From assembly GCA_964629645.1 (NCBI GenBank), contig CAZVSU010000013.1:1-37105 (forward strand): 37,105 bases of DNA, read 5' to 3'. Below the pieces are notes generated by a model, which was given only the letters and a program-made list of their open reading frames with translations, had not been told where the DNA came from and ran no database searches. Positions 33,701 through 37,105 of the stretch are shown piece by piece. This DNA comes from JAAKFL01 sp964629645 (lineage in GTDB: Bacteria > Chlamydiota > Chlamydiia > Chlamydiales > SLFE01). The translations under genes were made by a program, and so were the position numbers. Numbering within the stretch: the first letter of the stretch is position 1; the number at the start of each line of letters is the position of its first letter.

Positions 33701-34520
33701 TGACAGCCAGATGAGAAAAATTCTGATCTTTATGAATTCTTTTGCAAATGCTCTGCAGGCGTATCTCACTGATTGCTTCGAGCACGCAGAATCATCCGGG
33801 AAGGCTAAATTCATATTAGAAAATCTTTTGAGTCTAGCAGAACGAGTGTACACAGGGAATAATCTCTTTATTTTTGTTCTTCTCTGGCGGAAGGTTGCCG
33901 CTCATAAAAGCGATTACGAAAACGATGAGGAGTGGAAGGAGCGGTTCGATCGCTTAGACAAACTCGCGGGAAGAGAGTGTGGGATTCTAGAAAAGGATTT
34001 TTTGAAAAAAAAGGGGCATGGCTTAATTTTTCCGTTCTTTCTTGAACAGTTTCCTTTCCAAGGAGACTTTGCCATCAAAGGGCAAAGGGGGCAAAGGCTC
34101 TTTCTCAGTCAAATCAAGATTCCTTCAAAAGCACTCGATCACAAGGCAAAAACAACGATTGGCAAAGAAATCAAAAAATATCAAATTGACCGAGTCAGAA
34201 GCAAAATCCGGAGCTCTTCCTACGTCTCGGATGAGAAGACACAAGAGTCAGAAAACGTGTCCTTAGGCAAGACAAAACTCACCGATGAAAAGAAGAGGCG
34301 AAGGCGGTCAAGAAGCATCTCGACCTCCTTCGAAAATAGTCAGGTCGTGATTCATGGCGAGTGGGAGAAAAACAAAGCATCATCGCATAATAAACACAAA
34401 TTTCTTCTGCATCAGGAAGTTTCAAAAGACAAGAGGTCGATCCACAGTCATAGGATGGCCAATAGATCCAGTGAAAATCAGACCCTCAAGATTGAAAAAC
34501 AGAATCAACGACCATTTTGA
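30798..34520 (+). CDS. Large orphan protein with possible RasGEF-like region, candidate effector
   Basis: 1240 mostly helical, soluble residues with no signal peptide or membrane helix. About residues 935-1095 show a pattern like the catalytic CDC25/RasGEF domain: DDLNRETASIFSLFL, then AKFILENLLSLAERVYTGNN followed by LFIFVLLWRKVA, then GLIFPFFLEQFPFQGDFAIKG, comparable to the LNNFNSLxAI and PFLGxxLxDLxFI elements. A Ser-rich linker lies at ~650-667 (SSDSSSGSSSGS) and a long KEEE-type coiled stretch follows it. The last ~100 residues are strongly basic with KKRRRR at 1165-1170, an NLS-like cluster. The TTG at 30783 is an alternative start. The RasGEF call is my pattern reading and unverified; otherwise it is an unknown protein. 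Confidence 0.75.
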   Translation: MFFQGSDGDNLLKFRSLCPIGYAIEDLNDQHCQLLKESLIERIENLAIYGFFEKSFEHLNTASQLSHLVRGFMLDDGSDAGFFQCMRRPDTFWTLAAYEYNKKLSEDAFCQTAEKFLKAHHYGFLERLQLKVGRIANEWFTKQKRQAPFARDYRAVQICHLIYQRHLQDQLLSSSQVSADALTGGKGNRLSIDEVRVRNLRECVKRLEDSDDKVKTFPFIPLRVEAPLIDRFEDESAHFLISHENLEERFMTCLTYFHVIKNSKLQMNRVRRKFGDSIFRQIIMLLNEFVDQILKEKAPSKAGLFDILQAIYFLNHFYLRKWKGEDESVDLKTVYDGMISAKQKKISTSYPHSWKRLEDFLDKKRKRLPAPSWSEVVSLISSNNDAFDQLIMENVDYAGLDKVSLVFNKAKVVERLEVWANKSVALNFLKLHNSEKNLLDRFHESPRPMQKHSLTSAELQRKKATKEQIKCVAQDLRNRYLWLRQDLLAARKKGDLYRLQLKLPPSQDTLSLVTEDGCESTSESHLKLCDEYGQSTDETSDVFEPSVEKKGGDGQIPEERIKIHYNIAINPKLRSPQVLDPSEKGGAKTIVLPESSNDLDPIIHLIAALQTEGFFGDVGLDVYLTYLKARNESESLILNAGRQRNKTLSSLSSDSSSGSSSGSFRLGESMKMQSLFKKATKFKSGDSIEKVDPDKEEERLRKKAEELKTSANQLVDALSISQYEVKLIMNKSVYKPLIEFSNQFTYYVTKGVLFSLNDKFRRIFLRNMWELGKAFKVDENFELWSAWLSGLNGHIVTRLDMAKQFLSSDSRFGSELLNFFDGNVEYAYQCLLNESSKNAVPLLRHYFGQVDRCLEQCDGSFRSFEPIFNLDRIYFKYCPDVLREDPDPQTSIIDEIYGQLDEDYHQLAEEQFYDASFLIQPSKASPLPVFMRLQFSQTDELIDNVADDLNRETASIFSLFLKGTKNPDDSQMRKILIFMNSFANALQAYLTDCFEHAESSGKAKFILENLLSLAERVYTGNNLFIFVLLWRKVAAHKSDYENDEEWKERFDRLDKLAGRECGILEKDFLKKKGHGLIFPFFLEQFPFQGDFAIKGQRGQRLFLSQIKIPSKALDHKAKTTIGKEIKKYQIDRVRSKIRSSSYVSDEKTQESENVSLGKTKLTDEKKRRRRSRSISTSFENSQVVIHGEWEKNKASSHNKHKFLLHQEVSKDKRSIHSHRMANRSSENQTLKIEKQNQRPF

Positions 34521-34529
34521 AAGTGTGCC

Positions 34530-35957
34530 TCAGTCGCCGCTTGATGAATATCTTTTGGCCCCGTCGAAGCTTTGAAGGTGGACTGTTTGGACAAAATCGA
34601 GGCCGGCCTCGGCAAGTTTGGTTTGAAGCGAGGCGATGCTTTGGTGGGTGGCCGAACCATCTTTTCCGATAAAACGAGCGCGCCAATGGTCGCATGTGAG
34701 CGTTTCTTCCATAGGATCGGGCCAAACTTTTGCGCCGCGGTTGGTGATGAGAGTGAGGGTGAACGCGTGTTCTGATTGTGTTGCTAGGATATTTTTGAGT
34801 TTGTCAAGACCGTTATTCCAATCGAAGTAGATATCGACACCGATCAGCTGCTTGGCCGCTCGGGGAACCGGCTTTGGCTCTTTCAACTGAAACGGTTTTT
34901 GCGGCTTGGCCGCTTTTAAGACCTCAGGTATTTGACCGAGCCTGTCGACGACCGCGTCTCCAAATTCTTTCGTCCCGACCTTCTCTCGACTTGCTCCTTC
35001 GACATAGATATCGTAGGTGTGAACACCCTCTTCAAGCGTCTTGAGCCAGGCGTTTTGAATCAATGAAGCCGTTTCCCCTTGATTGAGGTGGCCGAGCATC
35101 ATGATTGCGGCTAAGATAATGCCGGAAGGGTTGGCCAAATTCTGCCCCGCCCGTCTCGGCGCCGATCCGTGAATCGCTTCAAACATAGCCTGGTGGTAGC
35201 CGATATTGGCAGATCCTGCGAGCCCGACAGACCCCGCAATCTGCGCGGCGACGTCGGAAAGAATATCCCCATAGAGGTTGGGCATCACGATCACATCGAA
35301 TCGTTCAGGGGTGTCGGCAAGTTTTGCGGCGCCGATGTCGATGATCCAATGTTCGTTTTCAACCTGCGGGTACTCTTTGGCGACCTCTTCAAATGTTTGA
35401 TGAAAGAGGCCGTCGCTCAGCTTCAAGATGTTGTCTTTTGTGAAACAGGTCACTTTTTTACGCTCGTTCGCCACGGCATATTCGAACGCGTAGCGGATGA
35501 TCCGCTCGCATCCGCTCTTTGTGATGAGTTTTAACGATTCGCAAACTTCGCTCGTTTGTTGATATTCGATTCCGGCGTAGAGATCCTCTTCGTTTTCTCT
35601 CACAATCACGACATCCATGTCGGGATGATTGGTTTTGACGATAGGCGAGTACGAAATGCTCGGGCGGACATTGGCAAAAAGGCTGAAGGCGCCCCTTATC
35701 ATGACATTAAGGCTTTTGAATCCCCCTCCTTGAGGCGTTGTGATCGGCGCTTTCAAAAAGGCTTCAGTCTCCCGGAGAACGTCCCAGGTGTGGGGTTCAA
35801 TGCCCGCCATGTGGCCGTTGAGGTAGACCTCTTCGCCGATTTTCACATCGTGAATCTCCAGCTCGGCGCCGGCTGCATCCAAAATATTGAGTGCAGCCCC
35901 CATAATTTCGGGGCCGATGCCATCACCTTTTGCGACGGCGACTTTAGCTTTAGCCAT
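34530..35957 (-). CDS. icd: Isocitrate dehydrogenase, type II-like with C-terminal domain
   Basis: Oxidatively decarboxylates isocitrate to 2-oxoglutarate in the TCA cycle. The 475-residue protein has GDGIGPE at the N-terminus, the isocitrate site KSLNVMIR (S82, N84, R88), R98, R120, Y127 and K174, the metal aspartates D231 and D235, and the cofactor loop AIHGSAPRRAGQ, whose two arginines favour NADP+. It has a ~135-residue C-terminal extension (from ~340), as in the Thermus/Rickettsia-type enzymes. The frame is open to 36344, but the ATG at 35957 has AGGA eight bases upstream and the family N-terminus. It converges with the large orphan gene with a nine-base gap. Confidence 0.93.
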   Translation of the reverse strand: MAKAKVAVAKGDGIGPEIMGAALNILDAAGAELEIHDVKIGEEVYLNGHMAGIEPHTWDVLRETEAFLKAPITTPQGGGFKSLNVMIRGAFSLFANVRPSISYSPIVKTNHPDMDVVIVRENEEDLYAGIEYQQTSEVCESLKLITKSGCERIIRYAFEYAVANERKKVTCFTKDNILKLSDGLFHQTFEEVAKEYPQVENEHWIIDIGAAKLADTPERFDVIVMPNLYGDILSDVAAQIAGSVGLAGSANIGYHQAMFEAIHGSAPRRAGQNLANPSGIILAAIMMLGHLNQGETASLIQNAWLKTLEEGVHTYDIYVEGASREKVGTKEFGDAVVDRLGQIPEVLKAAKPQKPFQLKEPKPVPRAAKQLIGVDIYFDWNNGLDKLKNILATQSEHAFTLTLITNRGAKVWPDPMEETLTCDHWRARFIGKDGSATHQSIASLQTKLAEAGLDFVQTVHLQSFDGAKRYSSSGD

Positions 35958-36041
35958 ATTTGATGTCCTGATATATAATAAGCTTCGAAAGTGATCATCG
36001 TGCCGTATCACTTTTTTTTGTGCAACTCGATAGGGAGGCTC

Positions 36042-36998
36042 ATGCTCAAAACACTCTTTCAGGATCAAAGGGATGAGGTCAATTACTTCTTTGACTCGGT
36101 CGATCTCGGTAAAGCGGAGCAATTTCTCACCCTTCTCAAAGAGTGCGCGGGGACCATCATCATAACAGGGATCGGCAAAAGCAGTTTCGTGGCCAAAAAA
36201 ATGGCGACAACGATGGCCTCTGTCAATATCCGTTCGCTTTTTCTCTCCTCTGTAGACGCCCTTCACGGCGATATCGGGATCCTGACAGAAAAGGATCTCT
36301 TCATTTTGATCAGTCGAAGCGGAGAGACCGAAGAGCTGCTTCACCTTGTTCCTTTCCTGAGAAACAAAGGGGTGACCCTTATCGCCTTGGTGTGTGAGAT
36401 GGGGAGCTCGCTGGCCAAAGCATGTGATTTTGAGATGGTGCTGCCCATTCGCAAAGAGCTCTGTCCTTTCGGACTGATGCCGACAACTTCAGCTGCCGTG
36501 CAGATGATGTTTGGCGATGTGGTGGCAACAGCGCTCATGAAGCTTAAGCAAGTCAAATTAGACGACTATCGCAAAAACCACCCTGCCGGCCGTATAGGTA
36601 AACGCATGACACTGAAGGTTAAAGACTTAATGCTTCAAGGCGAAAAGATGCCCGTCGCGCGGGGCGAGACGCGCGTCATGGATATTTTAGTGGAGCTGTC
36701 GACAAAGCAATGCGGCTGTTTGATGATCGTTGATGATCACCACAAATTAAAAGGGATCTTTACCGATGGCGATCTGCGCCGCATGCTCCAGACGCAAGGG
36801 GAAAAAGCTTTGTCCTGTACCATCGAAGAGGGAATGACAAAATCCCCGCGCTGGGTCCAAGGAGAGGAGCTCGCCTTCAACGCCATGAAGCTGATGGAAT
36901 CGGACCAAAAAAATCCGATCACAGTTCTTCCCGTCGTCAATCAGGAAAAAGTTGTCGGCATCGTCCGCATGCACGACATCCTACAATCGGGGATTTAG
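36042..36998 (+). CDS. kdsD: D-arabinose-5-phosphate isomerase
   Basis: KdsD/KpsF interconverts ribulose 5-phosphate and arabinose 5-phosphate, the first step to Kdo for lipopolysaccharide. The 318-residue protein has an N-terminal SIS domain with TGIGKSSFVAKKMA (42-55), DALHGDIG (H75), SRSGETEEL (91-99) and the LMPTTSAA loop, followed by two CBS domains (~195-250 and ~262-318; FTDGDLRRML). The frame is open from 35991, but the ATG at 36042 follows GGGAGG and gives the usual N-terminus. It is divergent from icd with an 84-bp gap that contains TATAAT-like sequence near 35972. Confidence 0.93.
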   Translation: MLKTLFQDQRDEVNYFFDSVDLGKAEQFLTLLKECAGTIIITGIGKSSFVAKKMATTMASVNIRSLFLSSVDALHGDIGILTEKDLFILISRSGETEELLHLVPFLRNKGVTLIALVCEMGSSLAKACDFEMVLPIRKELCPFGLMPTTSAAVQMMFGDVVATALMKLKQVKLDDYRKNHPAGRIGKRMTLKVKDLMLQGEKMPVARGETRVMDILVELSTKQCGCLMIVDDHHKLKGIFTDGDLRRMLQTQGEKALSCTIEEGMTKSPRWVQGEELAFNAMKLMESDQKNPITVLPVVNQEKVVGIVRMHDILQSGI

Positions 36999-37048
36999 TC
37001 CTTAGTGAACAAAGTTTTTGATCAAATTCGGCATTATAAGCGCCGCGA

Positions 37049-37105
37049 TGAGCCGATCTCAATCTGCTCTATATTGTTAATATTGAGCCGATTAAGATCG
37101 GCTCA
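37049..37105. repeat. Nested inverted repeats at the window end
   Basis: TGAGCCGAT (37084-37092) and ATCGGCTCA (37097-37105) form a perfect 9-bp stem with a TAAG loop. TGAGCCGATCT at 37049-37059 can alternatively pair with AGATCGGCTCA at 37095-37105 (11 bp). The window ends here, so whether a T-tract follows, making it the kdsD terminator, cannot be seen. Confidence 0.7.

Noticed and set aside
35958..36344. N-terminal extension of isocitrate dehydrogenase to 604 residues
   Set aside because: It is antisense to kdsD; the ATG at 35957 gives the conserved N-terminus and has a ribosome site.

Overview
The window looks like chromosomal DNA of an environmental (amoeba-associated) member of the order Chlamydiales. 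The strongest hint is a GreA of 718 residues, whose Gre domain is only the last ~150 residues behind a very long N-terminal region; I recall this layout as typical of chlamydiae. An Asp-type HemB, Kdo/heptose/lipid A genes (kdsD, gmhA, lpxK), eukaryotic-like proteins (ankyrin repeats, a possible RasGEF) and an isocitrate dehydrogenase also fit. IDH is absent from Chlamydiaceae, so an environmental family is more likely (Criblamydiaceae-, Waddliaceae- or Parachlamydiaceae-like; the genus is not resolved by eye).

Layout. 1-93: a perfect 25-bp hairpin. 94-7587: ankyrin protein, hemB, a WaaE-like glycosyltransferase, mutY, greA-rdgB and rsmD, with three tail-to-tail gene overlaps. 7591-16531: the most interesting block. 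An integral membrane protein with a PqqD/RRE-like N-terminus, an M50 site-2-protease core and a HlyD-like C-terminus is encoded divergently from a TolC-like lipoprotein and two HlyD-like adaptors. A 1057-residue cadherin/VCBS-type repeat protein converges on them. Together they look like an envelope-spanning export system with a candidate substrate but no ABC ATPase. 16717-20055: a membrane-anchored protein with five tandem NTF2/DUF4864-like repeats, and a TPR membrane protein. 20249-20729: a small gene split by a 158-bp MITE-like element with 19-bp terminal inverted repeats and 8-bp target duplications.

20780-26082: a DMT exporter, an orphan PhoB-like response regulator, a tightly coupled trio of RNA-modification genes (RlmI-like, SpoU-like, RluA-like) and an unknown membrane protein. 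26228-30488: gmhA, then lpxK coupled to two tandem DAACS-family symporters that both lack the arginine used to bind acidic substrates. 30798-34520: a 1240-residue orphan with a possible RasGEF-like region and a basic NLS-like C-terminus, a candidate host-directed effector. 34530-36998: type II isocitrate dehydrogenase and, divergently, kdsD. The window ends in a hairpin-containing region. No rRNA, tRNA or CRISPR array was recognised. All family assignments are from reading motifs, without database searches.
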